In this document: positions 11,427-21,012 of the stretch, one piece after another | How the letters are laid out: each line of letters opens with the position of its first letter | Numbering within the stretch: position 1 is the first letter of the stretch | Source of the DNA: Diplonema papillatum | Taxonomy: Eukaryota; Euglenozoa; Diplonemea; Diplonemida; Diplonemidae | Direction: 5' to 3' | DNA: 64,000 bases | NCBI GenBank assembly: GCA_030068145.1 | Contig: JAPJBO010000126.1 | Location: forward strand, 124,001-188,000 | Program-made: the position numbers and the translations under genes | Notes under the pieces: model-generated | The model's input: only the letters and a program-made list of their open reading frames with translations | Told to the model about the DNA's origin: nothing | Databases searched by the model: none

Positions 11427-12938
11427 CTAGAAGCTTGGCAGCTCGTCCAACGTGACGACAAGGTCGTGCGTGTAGACATGCTTTTTGTGGGCGTTCGTGT
11501 TGTAGAACTCCCCGGTCCAGAAATTCGAGTCGGAAGACACGCCGGCGGCCGTGTCGACGTCGTTCCAGACCATGAACCAACTCCACCAGGCGCCGTCCTT
11601 CTGGCACTCGTCGGGGTCGGGGATGTTGCTGTTCTCGCTCAGTGCTACGATCTTCACTTCGTGCGGGTAGGTTGCCGTCTCCTTGTACAAATCGATTTGC
11701 GAATCGTACGTCCGCGCCGGAGCGTAGATGTCGTAACTAACGATGTCGACGTAGTCGTCGCCTGGGTACCAGGCTGCATTCTGGCCGTTCCACACCCAGA
11801 TCAAGTTGTTCAGACCGTGCGTGACCGTCATCGTCGTGTACAACAGCTTCCACAACAGCACGCAAGCGAAGCCAGGCGGCACACCGTCCGTGCGCTTGGC
11901 ACCCCACCAGAACCAGCCGCCAGCCGCCTCGTGGAGGGGACGCCAGAGCACTGGCACGCCGGCGTCCTGCAGCGTCTTCAGCTCGTCCGAAATGAGCTCG
12001 ATGTCCTTCATGATGTCTGCGTAGGCCGTGCTGCTCGTATCGATCACTCCGTTCGCGATGGGGATTTGGAAGTCAGTTTTTTCGGTGTAGAACTCGCCGA
12101 CAACACCAGCGGGGGAGCTCGGGTCTCTCCAGTGCCACGTGAACGTGACAAGACCGCCGCGGTCGGCGTGCGCCAGCGCCTCTTCAGTCTGCTGAATGCC
12201 GGAGATGCCGTTCCAGGACTCACCGTACATGAGGAAGTCGTACCCCATCAACGCGGGGGCTTTCCCTGTGTCGTCGATGCAGCGCTGGTACTGGTCGATG
12301 TTGTCTTGCCACGTCAGGTCCATCTGGCCGGCGATGATCTTCTTGCCCCACTGGGACTTCAGGTAGCCGTAGACATCCTTCGCGGCGGCCGTCGCGGCGG
12401 GGTTGACCAGCGAGCTGCGCATCGCGCTTTGCGCGGACCCCATGCCAGGGCACATCGTCTTCGACAGGCAGACCGCGCCGCTTTCGCTGCTCCAGCTGCC
12501 CGTGTCGGTCGCGCACAGCGTGAGCTTGTCGGAGCCGACGAGGCAGTACGCGTAGCTGCCGACGCCGGGGTCTACGCTCGACGCGTAGACGACGCAGGAG
12601 GCGCCGTTTTCCCAGCCCCACCCGTCACCGTCCGGGTCCGCCTCGCCGGAGCGGCAGTAGGGCATGTCGTTGTTCGCTGCGTTCGGGATCGCGTCGGCTG
12701 CGTGGGCGGGCGAGGGCGCGGGCGTTTGCGGGTTCAGAACACGGCAGGACCACGCGGCACTGCAAGCTCCGGACACCATGCACATACCGGGTTGTTCACC
12801 TGAGAGTAACTCGTAGCAGATGTACCCGTCGCAGCAGTCAGCACTTGAAGCGCACCCAGCATATTGACACTGCTGCGCGTTCGCCGAGCTTGCGAAAACA
12901 GCGAGCGTGCAAAGCGCTAACAACCCGCGGGTTCGCAT
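11427..12938 (-). CDS. Secreted beta-mannanase, glycoside hydrolase family 26, with CBM10-like module
   Basis: Encodes 503 residues. Residues 1-21 are a signal peptide ending SSANA. Residues 24-63 hold a cysteine cluster (CASSADCCDGYIC) that may be a small knot. About 92-125 resembles carbohydrate-binding module 10 (CRSGEADPDGDGWGWENGASC). The catalytic GH26 domain runs from about 185 to the end. Diagnostic motifs are LMGYDFLMYGE, VTFTWHWRDP and RPLHEAAGGWFWWG with the likely acid/base Glu337, and IVALSENSNIP with the likely nucleophile Glu435. The family hydrolyses beta-1,4-mannan outside the cell. The ATG at 12936-12938 is chosen because it opens the signal peptide; the frame continues upstream without a better start. 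The gene lies next to a minisatellite and a large transposon block. The domain pairing is familiar from bacteria and anaerobic fungi, so acquisition by transfer is possible but unproven. Confidence 0.9.
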   Translation of the reverse strand: MRTRGLLALCTLAVFASSANAQQCQYAGCASSADCCDGYICYELLSGEQPGMCMVSGACSAAWSCRVLNPQTPAPSPAHAADAIPNAANNDMPYCRSGEADPDGDGWGWENGASCVVYASSVDPGVGSYAYCLVGSDKLTLCATDTGSWSSESGAVCLSKTMCPGMGSAQSAMRSSLVNPAATAAAKDVYGYLKSQWGKKIIAGQMDLTWQDNIDQYQRCIDDTGKAPALMGYDFLMYGESWNGISGIQQTEEALAHADRGGLVTFTWHWRDPSSPAGVVGEFYTEKTDFQIPIANGVIDTSSTAYADIMKDIELISDELKTLQDAGVPVLWRPLHEAAGGWFWWGAKRTDGVPPGFACVLLWKLLYTTMTVTHGLNNLIWVWNGQNAAWYPGDDYVDIVSYDIYAPARTYDSQIDLYKETATYPHEVKIVALSENSNIPDPDECQKDGAWWSWFMVWNDVDTAAGVSSDSNFWTGEFYNTNAHKKHVYTHDLVVTLDELPSF

Positions 12939-12977
12939 TGTACTAACCAGCTGGTTCCTTTCGATTTGGGTTGTCTG

Positions 12978-12988
12978 CATTTATTTAT
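12978..12988 (-). promoter_or_regulatory. TATA-like motif upstream of the mannanase gene
   Basis: Minus-strand CATAAATAAATG about 40 bases before the start codon. A similar GTAAATAAATG lies about 105 bases before the start codon in each unit of the 34-46 kb array (for example 35322-35331). Confidence 0.35.
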
Positions 12989-12989
12989 G

Positions 12990-13036
12990 GGTGATCTTCC
13001 TTAGAGGTACCAAACAATTCGTTTATTTCCTTAGAG
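12990..13036 (+). repeat. Left outer copy of the CCTTAGAGG inverted repeat
   Basis: Two iterations, CCTTAGAGGTACCAAAC then CGTTTATTTCCTTAGAGG. The same arrangement occurs in reverse orientation at 25366-25441, so the two copies bracket 12.4 kb of repeat-rich DNA. Confidence 0.8.
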
Positions 13037-13084
13037 GAACCAAAGTACATGGGTGTTAGGACCACCCTTAGCGAGTCTAGAGGT

Positions 13085-14335
13085 AACCTTTTGCTCAGTC
13101 CGGCGTTTGCGCAAACCCGAACCTTTTTGCCCAGTCCGTCGTTTGTGCAAACCCGAACCTTTTTGTCCAGGCCGGCGTTTTTGCAAACCCGAACCTTTTT
13201 GTCCAGTCCGGCGTTTGTGCAAACCCGTACCTTTTTGCCCAGGCCGGCGTTTGTGCAAACCCGAACCTTTTTGTCCAGTCCGGCGTTTGCGCAAACCCGA
13301 ACCTTTTTGTCCAGTCCGGCGTTTGTGCAAACCCGAACCTTTTTGTCCAGTCCGGCGTTTGCGCAAACCCGAACCTTTTTGCCCAGTCCGGCGTTTGTGC
13401 AAACCCGAACCTTTTTGTCCAGTCCGGCGTTTGTGCAAACCCGAACCTTTTTGTCCAGTCCAGCGTTTGTGCAACCCGAACCGTTTGCCCAGTCGGGCGT
13501 TGTGCAAACCCGAAGCTTCTTGCCGGTCCGGTTTGTCCAACCCGAATTGTTTTGCTCAGCCTGGCGTTGGTGCAAATCCGCACCTTTTGCCCAGGGCCGG
13601 CGTTGGTGCAAACCCGAACCTTTTTGCCCAGGCCGGCGTTTGTGCAAACCCGAACCTTTTTGTCCAGTCCGGCGTTTGCGCAAACCCGAACCTTTTTGTC
13701 CAGTCCAGCGTTTGTGCAACCCGAACCGTTTGCCCAGTCGGGCGTTGTGCAAACCCGAAGCTTCTTGCCGGTCCGGTTTGTCCAACCCGAATTGTTTTGC
13801 TCAGCCTGGCGTTGGTGCAAATCCGCACCTTTTGCCCAGGGCCGGCGTTGGTGCAAACCCGAACCTTTTTGCCCAGGCCGGCGTTTGTGCAAACCCGAAC
13901 CTTTTTGTCCAGTCCGGCGTTTGCGCAAACCCGAACCTTTTTGTCCAGTCCAGCGTTTGTGCAACCCGAACCGTTTGCCCAGTCGGGCGTTGTGCAAACC
14001 CGAAGCTTCTTGCCGGTCCGGTTTGTCCAACCCGAATTGTTTTGCTCAGCCTGGCGTTGGTGCAATCCGCACCTTTTGCCCAGGGCCGGCGTTGGTGCAA
14101 ACCCGAACCTTTTTGTCCAGTTCGGCGTTTGTGCAAACCCGAACCTTTTTGTCCAGTCGGGCGTTGTGCAAACCCGAAGCTTCTTGCCGGTCCGGTTTGT
14201 CCAACCCGAATTGTTTTGCTCAGCCTGGCGTTGGTGCAAATCCGCACCTTTTGCCCAGGTCCGGCGTTGGTGCAAACCCGAACCTTTTTGTCCAGTTCGG
14301 CGTTTGTGAAAACCCGAACCCGTTGAACCCTGATG
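13085..14335. repeat. 36-bp minisatellite with 245-bp higher-order period
   Basis: Regular units contain GGCGTTTGTGCAAACCCG and AACCTTTTTGTCCAGTC, 36 bases long. Shorter variant units (GTGCAACCCGAACCG, GTTGTGCAAACCCGAAG) recur as a block beginning at 13461, 13706 and 13951, a period of 245. Because 36 is a multiple of three and the unit has no stops, long open frames appear on both strands, but they are a by-product of the repeat. It lies about 150 bases upstream of the mannanase gene. Confidence 0.95.
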
Positions 14336-14483
14336 CCAAGTTCGGTTGGGATGATAGCAAGTTCGGGGCGCGTATACCCCGGACCCCCCCCCGGAAAACC
14401 TTAATGATGGCAAGTTGGGGGCCCTTATCCAGGGGGGAGGGCCGCCCCGGGTGAACCTTTGATGCTGAGTGCAGACCCGGAAA

Positions 14484-14566
14484 AAAGTCCACCGGCGGGA
14501 ACCGAACCTCCCACCCGTAGGTAAGGAACGTCGTCAACTGACGACTGTGCCACGTGTCCGCCGCGA
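14484..14566 (-). repeat. tRNA-like sequence, possible SINE head, copy 1
   Basis: On the minus strand it has an A-box-like TGGCACAGTCG and a B-box-like GGTTCGGTTCCC, followed shortly by a T6 run that could end Pol III transcription. The stems do not pair as in a functional tRNA. It aligns along its length with the sequence at 31396-31475, which argues for a dispersed tRNA-derived element. Confidence 0.4.
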
Positions 14567-14814
14567 GAAATTTTTTCGACTAATTTTGAATTCTCAAAAA
14601 TGCCAAAAAAGAAACGGTAGAGAAATGTCCGGGGTGGGGGTACCCCCACGGCCTGCCCCAGAAAAGTGGGATAGCTCGCTAGAGAGCTAAATTGAGAATT
14701 TCAATTTACCAACCTCTAGACTCGGAAAATGCCCTTAGAGGTACCAAACCTGACAAATTTGTTTTTTGCCCTGAAAATGTACTTAGCAACTTTTTAGCAA
14801 AATTTTCAAAATTT

Positions 14815-15065
14815 TCAATTTTTCCAGTTTTTGGCCATTTTGGGCCATTTTTGCAGATGTTGGCCATTTTGGGCCATTTTTGCCGATTTTTCCAGACTTT
14901 GGCCATGTTGGGCCATTTTTGCCGATTTTTCCAGATTTTGGCCATTTTGGGCCATATTTGCCGATTTTCCAGTTTTTGGCCATTTTGGGCCATTTTTGCC
15001 GATTTTTCCACATTTCGTCCATCTTGGGCCGATTTTGCCGATTTTTCCAGTTTTTGGCCACATGG
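14815..15065 (+). repeat. 39-bp minisatellite, left array
   Basis: About six units of TTTTGGCCATTTTGGGCCAT plus TTTTGCCGATTTTTCCAGA. The unit is a multiple of three, so open frames arise on both strands without implying coding. Related arrays lie at 21285-22200. Confidence 0.95.
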
Positions 15066-15480
15066 TACGATGCCAAAACCCCCCCCCCCCCCCCCAGGCA
15101 TCTTGTTAAGAACCATCCATCCATCCATCAGCCGGCTGACCCCCCCTCAGGCTATTTTCACTGTGGAGGGGGGAGACGCAATGTTGGCACCCTACCTGTT
15201 TTTTTGTTTTTTTTTGTTTTTTTGTTTTTTTGTTTTTTTGCTGTTTTTTTGCTCTGGAGGTTTGTGTTTTTTTGCCCTGGTGGTCTGCTGGTGCACTCTT
15301 GCTGGCTCGGGTGAGCCAGGGTCTTCCACATGCAGGCCAGCGGTCTGGTGAGGTGGCATTTCGAGTACTTATCAGAAGCTTTTGAAGCAGTCTGCAGAAC
15401 TATCAGGATTGTTGAGCAGTAGCTGAATGGGCTTGGCAGGCAGAATGTGAAAAGCTGGGCGTTTTTTGGTGGCCTAGGTG

Positions 15481-15972
15481 CAGTGTAGCAAGGTTCGGCC
15501 GGGCGTGTGCACGAGTATTTGGGTTCACCAGGAGGGCCTTGTTTTTTGTTTTTTTGCGTTTTTTTGTTTTTTTGTTTTTTTGCTGTTTTTTTGCTCCAGG
15601 ATTCGTTTTTTTGCCTACATTGGGGAGACGCTACCTGTCACACTCTAAGGTGGTCACCACGGTGGGCGGTCAGAAAAAAAAATTTTTTTTTTGCCCCAAA
15701 TACCCCAAATACCACACTTTGGAAAATTTTTGTGGGCCCACTTTTGGCAGGGAATTTTGACCATTTCACCTTAGAGAATTTGACCACCCAGCCTCCAAGG
15801 CAACTGCACTGTAGAGGGGGGGGGGCCCAATGTAGGCAAAAAAACAAATCCTGGAGCAAAAAAACAGCAAAAAAACAAAAAAACAAAAAAACACAAAAAA
15901 ACAAAAAAACAAGGCCCTCCTGGTGATCCCAAATCCTGGTGCACACCCCAACCGAGCCTTGCTACACTCCAC
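15481..15972. repeat. Two inverted hAT-type ends (about 143 bp arms) around a MITE
   Basis: The left arm 15481-15622 ends GCCTACATTG and the right arm 15828-15972 begins CAATGTAGGC. Both carry the TTTTTTTG tracts, CTCCAGGATT and ACCAGGAGGGCC. The arms are close relatives of the hAT TIR, but of a different subfamily (TGTAGGC instead of TGTTGGC). Confidence 0.75.
15643..15776. mobile_element. MITE copy 1, CTCTAAGGTG termini
   Basis: Starts CTCTAAGGTGGT and ends ACCATTTCACCTTAGAG, with A/T tracts inside. Inverse-orientation relative of 20858-20978. No coding capacity. Confidence 0.65.
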
Positions 15973-16217
15973 CTAAACCACTTAAAACACCCAGCTTTCT
16001 ACATCCTGCCTACCAAAGCCACCCAGCTACCGCTCTACAAGTCAGCGCAACTCCTGATAATTCTGCAGACTCTTCCAGCCACTGCCAATGTCAGTCAAGG
16101 GAGAAAGTGAAGTAACTTTTTCGATGATGCCTGAACTGTGGAAGTCAGTGAACGAGAAGATCAAAGTAGAAAGAGGAGGGTATTCCTAAACACTTTTCAG
16201 TAGACTGGTGCACGCCT

Positions 16218-18170
16218 TTACATGAGTAGAGTGTAATCTATTGGCTGACGTGCACCTTTGAGCTTTTCTTTCGGCTCAATGTCATCTTCAGCGTCCCACC
16301 AACCAGTGTGCTGCTGATTTTTGTACTTTCCTGAGAGGTTGTAGTACACACTCGCAAGTTTGTGCACTTTGTCAGAGTTGAGCCGGCACCGCTTCCCACT
16401 GGACATCCACCCCATTACCGAGAAGACTCTTTCACACTGGCAGGAGTGAGGTACAACCATGGTTATCTTCTTGGCCAAAGGTGCCAAAAGAGACTGTGGG
16501 TGCATTCTTCGGATTGCCCCCCACCATGCTTCGGGTGGCTTTGTGTTAGCCAAAACCCACAACCCGTCATTGTCAAAGATGCCGCTTCTTGTTTCAAATT
16601 CAATAAGCTCGGCAAGTGCTCTTCGCTGTTCTTGAGCCTCACTGTATTTGCACTTCAGATACCTCTGTGTTCCTGATCTCAACATAGTCATGGTGTTTCC
16701 ACTGGTGAAGGTTTCGAACAGTTCCTTGTGTTTCTCTCCTGGGCAGTGGACAAACGGAGAGAGCATGGTTGCAGCAACGACCCAGTCCACCTCGTACTGC
16801 TTCTTGCGTGTGTCGATAGATTCAACAATCGTGTCAAATCTGGTGCTGTGATCGGCGACATCAGCATTGGACACTTTCAGCTCTTTGAGACCTTGTGCCA
16901 GAGTGCTTTTTAGCTCCACAATATGGCACCTCAACTGATGCATGCAAGGAAGAATGAAGCCAATGCGTGACCAGTCTGCTTCAAGTGTTTTCACAGCCTT
17001 GTCAATTTCTGTCAGTAAGCTTTTCACGTGTGAGAAGACAAGAAAGAAGGGCCTGCTCACAAGCTCGAGTGAGGCAGGAACAGAAGAACACCACTGTCTC
17101 GCCTCTGTGTCATCTGCCGCATTTTGCAAGTTAATCAAAACGCGTTTCTTATCATGTAGTTCGGCAAACGAAGCTCGCCACGAAGTCCATCTCGTTGGAC
17201 ACGGGGCCGGGGGTAGTTTTACAGGGAAGTTGGCCTCCTTGAGGGCACTTACATAAAGCTTTCGTACCAGCTCGGTATTGCGGATGGCACTTACCACCTG
17301 CGATACCACAGTGTTCACACTGTGGTACACATTTGGAACTTCTTTCTTTTGCTTTGTGTGAGTGCCAATGACGTCGTTGACGAGTCTATTGAGTGTGTGT
17401 GGAACGCAAACAAGTGCTCCTTCTGCATCCGGGTGCTCTGCACAGAATTCTTTGCTGGCCTTGTGGCCTGCGGATTCAGCATCTGCGACTACTGTTACAA
17501 CACGCATTTGTGGCAAGCGGGCAAGGTGTTCCTTGAACTCTGTGTGCGTATGCGAGCGGCTCTCCATTATGTTGGTTTGGAGGAGGAATGGTTGTGAGAG
17601 AACGTGGTCTTTTTTCTCTGTTTGCCATCCGTCGAAGTGCAGGGTCACATACTCCGCTTCTTGTACACTTTTTTCGACGGGCTCAATGTATTCGTTGTAG
17701 GCCGCATCCAGTCGCTTGCCCGCCAGCTGCTTTCTTTTAGCCAACTTCGATGTGTTGATGCTCGGACGTACGGCTTCGACAAATTTCAGGAACAATGGGT
17801 GTTCCACAACAGAGAATGGGATGTTACACCCAAAGAAAAATTCAGCAAGCGCTTTGTTGACAGTTTCGTAGTCAGCTTCGTTCATTCGATCGACAACTTC
17901 CAGTGTTGTCTGAACTCCTTCTGTGCCAACACGCTTGCGCTTCTGGTGTCGTGTCTCATTGTCTGACAGTTCCGAAATGCACCTCTCTTGTATAGCCTTG
18001 GCAATCTTGTCGCAAGCCCTTAGATGTTCCTTGAGACGTGTCCCGCCTTGTGCACTAATTGTCTTGTCACACGCTTTGCATTTCCACTTCAGCTCCAACG
18101 CAGCACCTATCCTCTCGAAGTGTGCCTTCGACCAGCACTCAGCTCTCCCTCCAGCGTGTTTTGGGGGCAT
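16218..18170 (-). CDS. hAT family transposase
   Basis: Encodes 650 residues from the ATG at 18168-18170 (MPPKHAGGRAECW). Upstream the frame runs into the terminal repeat and is not protein-like. Residues 10-55 form a BED zinc finger (W...F, then CKACDK, then LKEHLRAC). The middle has YVTLHFDGWQT, resembling the first catalytic Asp region of hAT enzymes, and PTRWTSW. The C-terminal dimerisation region shows PEAWWGAIRRMHPQSL and HSCQCERVFSVMGWMSS, the family's S-x-x-x-E-R-x-F-S signature. It would excise and reinsert the surrounding element in the nucleus. The frame is uninterrupted, so it could be active. Its codon use is less GC-rich than the host genes, as expected for a transposon. Confidence 0.92.
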   Translation of the reverse strand: MPPKHAGGRAECWSKAHFERIGAALELKWKCKACDKTISAQGGTRLKEHLRACDKIAKAIQERCISELSDNETRHQKRKRVGTEGVQTTLEVVDRMNEADYETVNKALAEFFFGCNIPFSVVEHPLFLKFVEAVRPSINTSKLAKRKQLAGKRLDAAYNEYIEPVEKSVQEAEYVTLHFDGWQTEKKDHVLSQPFLLQTNIMESRSHTHTEFKEHLARLPQMRVVTVVADAESAGHKASKEFCAEHPDAEGALVCVPHTLNRLVNDVIGTHTKQKKEVPNVYHSVNTVVSQVVSAIRNTELVRKLYVSALKEANFPVKLPPAPCPTRWTSWRASFAELHDKKRVLINLQNAADDTEARQWCSSVPASLELVSRPFFLVFSHVKSLLTEIDKAVKTLEADWSRIGFILPCMHQLRCHIVELKSTLAQGLKELKVSNADVADHSTRFDTIVESIDTRKKQYEVDWVVAATMLSPFVHCPGEKHKELFETFTSGNTMTMLRSGTQRYLKCKYSEAQEQRRALAELIEFETRSGIFDNDGLWVLANTKPPEAWWGAIRRMHPQSLLAPLAKKITMVVPHSCQCERVFSVMGWMSSGKRCRLNSDKVHKLASVYYNLSGKYKNQQHTGWWDAEDDIEPKEKLKGARQPIDYTLLM

Positions 18171-18511
18171 TGATGACTTGATTTTTTGACTTCCTGGATG
18201 AGGGATTGGAAATATGTCACAAGCATCTGAAAAAACACACATAAACTCGAAACACCACCTCATCAGACCACTGTCCTGCACGTGGAAGACCCGAGCCAGC
18301 AAGAGTGCACCAGCAGACCGCCAGGCAAAAAAACACAAATCTCCAGAGCAAAAAAACGGCAAAAAAACAAGAAAACAAAAAAAACAAAAAAAAAACAAAA
18401 AAACAGATAGGGTGCCAACATTGGGGGGGGGGGGTCGTTGTATAATGGTTTAGCTTGAAGGGTGTTGGAAAGGTTGAAAAAGGTTTTGGGGGTCACCGTC
18501 GGTTTGTGTTT

Positions 18512-18739
18512 TTATTTTTTTCTGTTATTTTTTTGGGGGGTAATTATTTTTTCGGGGGTTCGCGTAACCCTTCTTTTCCGGAAGATAACGTTATCTTTTC
18601 TTTTCTCTCTGGCGCTCTTTTTCTCTCTATCTCTCTCTTTGGCTAGCAAAGCGACTATTGCGACCGACACCACGACCACACCCGTAATGAATGTGATCAA
18701 GGGCCCCCCACGTTCTACATGTTGAGCAGGGGTTGCCAT
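18512..18739 (-). CDS. Possible small membrane protein, 75 residues
   Basis: Starts at an ATG (MATPAQHVERGG), followed at once by one hydrophobic segment (GPLITFITGVVVVSVAIVAL) and then a strongly basic tail (KERDREKKSAREKRK). This is the layout of a single-pass protein, but it resembles nothing I recognise and may be the end of a decayed membrane protein gene. It begins at the edge of the 162-bp direct repeat. Confidence 0.25.
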   Translation of the reverse strand: MATPAQHVERGGPLITFITGVVVVSVAIVALLAKERDREKKSAREKRKDNVIFRKRRVTRTPEKIITPQKNNRKK

Positions 18740-18741
18740 GG

Positions 18742-19403
18742 GGGGGGGATTGCAAGAACGTGCTTGGAATGGGTATGTGCTCAACACCGCACTGGTCCCG
18801 TCCGCGCCGTGTTTCGGTCCTTTAAGCCACGGACACATAAGGCGGACCATCATCAGCGTGGAACCTGAGTGTCTGCAGACAGGACTGCGGTGTGAGTCTG
18901 GTTTGTCAGGCGGCTGTTCGTAGCTCGTCACAGCCAGGACCACCCGTGCTACTAGAGCACAGGCGAATCCGTCACGGGGAGAAGGCCCCTACAACCGTGT
19001 CTGAGCAATCAGTTAAAAAACTCAGGGCACTCGCCCTGATTGTGACTGCGACTCGCTAGGCAGCACTGACTTGTCTTCTTTTTACGGTGGCAATCTGCGA
19101 AGTAAACTCCGCAGAGCACAGTGGACATGGGGTTGCCGTGTGCAGCACCAATGGTTGAAGTACCAAAAGGAAAAGAGTGCGAGGAAGTAATCCTGCGTGC
19201 TGAGGGCAGCAAGTCGCGTTACGCGAAGTACCCTACTGGAATGGGGGGATTGCAAGAACGTGCTTGGAATGGGTATGTGCTCAACACCGCACTGGTCCCG
19301 TCCGCGCCGTGTTTCGGTCCTTTAAGCCACGGACACATAAGGCGGACCATCATCAGCGTGGAACCTGAGTGTCTGCAGACAGGACTGCGGTGTGAGTCTG
19401 GTT
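18742..19403 (+). repeat. Perfect 162-bp direct repeat, exactly 500 bp apart
   Basis: 18742-18903 and 19242-19403 read the same throughout (GGGGATTGCAAGAACGTGCT to GACTGCGGTGTGAGTCTGGT). The interval is not recognisable. The short arms and the absence of any element body speak against LTRs; a recent duplication is more likely. Confidence 0.9.
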
Positions 19404-19486
19404 GATGTCGTCAGGGGATGCCATGGGGGGGGGGAGGGGGTCTGGTTTATCCGGCCATCCGGCCAAAGTGGCTGATCCTTAACAAG

Positions 19487-20718
19487 AGCGCTGCCCCCCC
19501 CCCCTTTGCACTAATAAAAAAAAATTTGATGTCACCCCATACTGGCCCCGAAACCCCACTTGTGTGGCCCAAAACGGTTCCCAAACGGTTTTTGGCGGGC
19601 TGAGTCGAGGTAAAGGGGTCTCTGAAGGCCCACGAATAGGCCCAGGTGGGCCCAGGTGGGCCCCGGAGCGGGCACTCAGTGCGAGGGGGGGTGCCCCCAA
19701 AATGGGGTCATTTTCAAGCCTCGCCACTTCTCAAGCTAGTCAAACACCTTCTGGCCTCCAGCGGGAAACCCAGACTACACAACGACAAGATCGGCTGTGT
19801 TCCGCTGTAGATAGCCACCAGCGGGTCCTCTTGAAGCCGAAGAATGTTCTCAGGGGTCTCAGATAGCCCTACTTGGCCACCCCGCCTGCAGCTCGTAGCC
19901 AGCAGGACCTTTTGCGAAAAGGTCTCTGGTGAGGACCTGATCGGTTTCCTTCTCGCCCTAATGACAGAGGAGGAGAACGTTGACATCTGGAAGCGCCTTT
20001 CTGGCAGGCTTTCAGAAGCCTTCAACAGCCTTGACGACGAGGCGAGCCGGCGACGCATCGTGAGCGGTTTGGACTGGGCACGTGCCCGGTACAGGGCTGT
20101 TGGAATGGTCGTGGGTGACAATCTCTGAAAGAACCGGGGAAAGGCTGCCGAGATTGGCGTTGGCGGGGGAGTCCTCATCTTGGTTCTTTTGCATTTTTCC
20201 ACCTTATATTCTGCGTTTTCCTTGTAAGCACTGTGTTCTCAAAAGCGGGTGAAGCCGGATTCTAGGCAGGGTGCACTTGCATACCACACATTCTAAGCGT
20301 GTGCCTGCCCACTGCTGGCGCTGCACACATGGGGCTAACTGTGACCCCCGAGAGCACTCTTCGGCTTCAAGAGGACCCGCTGGTGGCTATCTACGGCTGA
20401 ACACAGCCGATCTTGTCGTTTTGAAGTCTGGGTTCCCGCTGGAGGCCAGAAAGTGTGCCAGAAAGTGTTTGACTAGCTTGAGTAGTGGCGAGGCCCGAAA
20501 ATGACCCCATTTTGGGGGGCTCTCCCCCTCGCGCTGAGTGCCCGCTCCGGGGCCCACCTGGGCCTATTCGTGGGCCTTCAGAGACCCCTTTACCTCGACT
20601 CAGCCCGCCAAAAACCGTTTGGGAACCGTTTTGGGCCACACAAGTGGGGTTTCGGGGCCAGTATGGGGCGACTTCAAATTTTTTTTATTAGTGCAAAGGG
20701 GGGGGGGGGGCAGTGCTG
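19487..20718. mobile_element. Long-TIR DNA element (Mutator-like), non-autonomous
   Basis: Inverted repeats of about 355 bases, 19487-19844 and 20360-20718, with many matching stretches such as AACGGTTTTTGGCGGGCTGA and GCGGGTCCTCTTGAAGCC. The termini are C/G-rich (AGCGCTGCCCCC against GGGGCAGTGCT). The unique core of about 515 bases holds one open frame but no transposase. Very long TIRs around a non-transposase core are typical of Mutator-like elements that carry host fragments; the family assignment is inference. Confidence 0.65.
19844..20128 (+). CDS. ORF inside the long-TIR element, 94 residues, unknown
   Basis: ATG at the inner TIR edge. The protein contains EDLIGFLLALMTEEENVDIW and SLDDEASRRRIVSGLDWARA, a compact, charged, helical-looking sequence with balanced codon use, and stops before the right TIR. 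I do not recognise it. It could be a captured host exon or a small element protein. Confidence 0.4.
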   Translation: MFSGVSDSPTWPPRLQLVASRTFCEKVSGEDLIGFLLALMTEEENVDIWKRLSGRLSEAFNSLDDEASRRRIVSGLDWARARYRAVGMVVGDNL

Positions 20719-20857
20719 ATACTAAGCCTGAGACCCAAAACGAAGTTGCTAACCCTGGGTGGGGGTGGACCCCCCCCCCCCCCCCTACCCCCCCCCCCCC
20801 CCCCCCTCCTGGTGCAACCCACTGTGGACCTACTGTGGGACCCACCTTAGCTAAATT

Positions 20858-20978
20858 CTCTAAGGTGAAATGGTGGAAAAAGTGGGTCAAAAATTTTTTT
20901 TTCGAGTGCTTTTTTGGGAGGATTTGGGCCAAAAAAAATTTTTTTTTCTTGGTCGCTGCTGAGGAAACCACCTTAGAG
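20858..20978. mobile_element. MITE copy 2, CTCTAAGGTG termini
   Basis: Reverse-orientation relative of 15643-15776, with CTCTAAGGTGAAATGGTGG on the left and ACCACCTTAGAG on the right. It is preceded by homopolymer C tracts (about 20769-20817). Confidence 0.65.
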
Positions 20979-21012
20979 CGGTCACCACCCTGCTGCACAC
21001 AGGCCCTGCAAG

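Larger units (their letters stand above)
15179..18423 (-). mobile_element. hAT DNA transposon with intact transposase and long terminal inverted repeats
   Basis: The ends are CAATGTTGGCACCCTA and its inverse TAGGGTGCCAACATTG, hAT-like termini. The inverted repeats extend about 180 bases inward and include runs of TTTTTTTG, TTTGCTCTGGAGGTTTG, CTGCTGGTGCACTCTTGC and CTTCCACATGCAGG. The interior encodes one complete transposase. No matching 8-bp target duplication is visible (GGGAGACG on the left, a G-run on the right), perhaps because it sits in G-rich repeat DNA. A pair of related hAT ends and a MITE lie inside its left part. Confidence 0.85.

Noticed and set aside
13049-14454. Overlapping frames of 150-425 residues across the 36-bp minisatellite
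   Set aside because: The unit length is a multiple of three and contains no stop, so several frames are open at once on both strands. Nothing favours one of them.
15171-18431. Eight-base target duplication of the hAT element
   Set aside because: The flanks GGGAGACG and GGGGGGGG do not match well enough.
18742-19403. A small LTR element with 162-bp direct repeats
   Set aside because: The interval of 338 bases has no element-like content, the arms lack the usual terminal dinucleotides and there is no target duplication.
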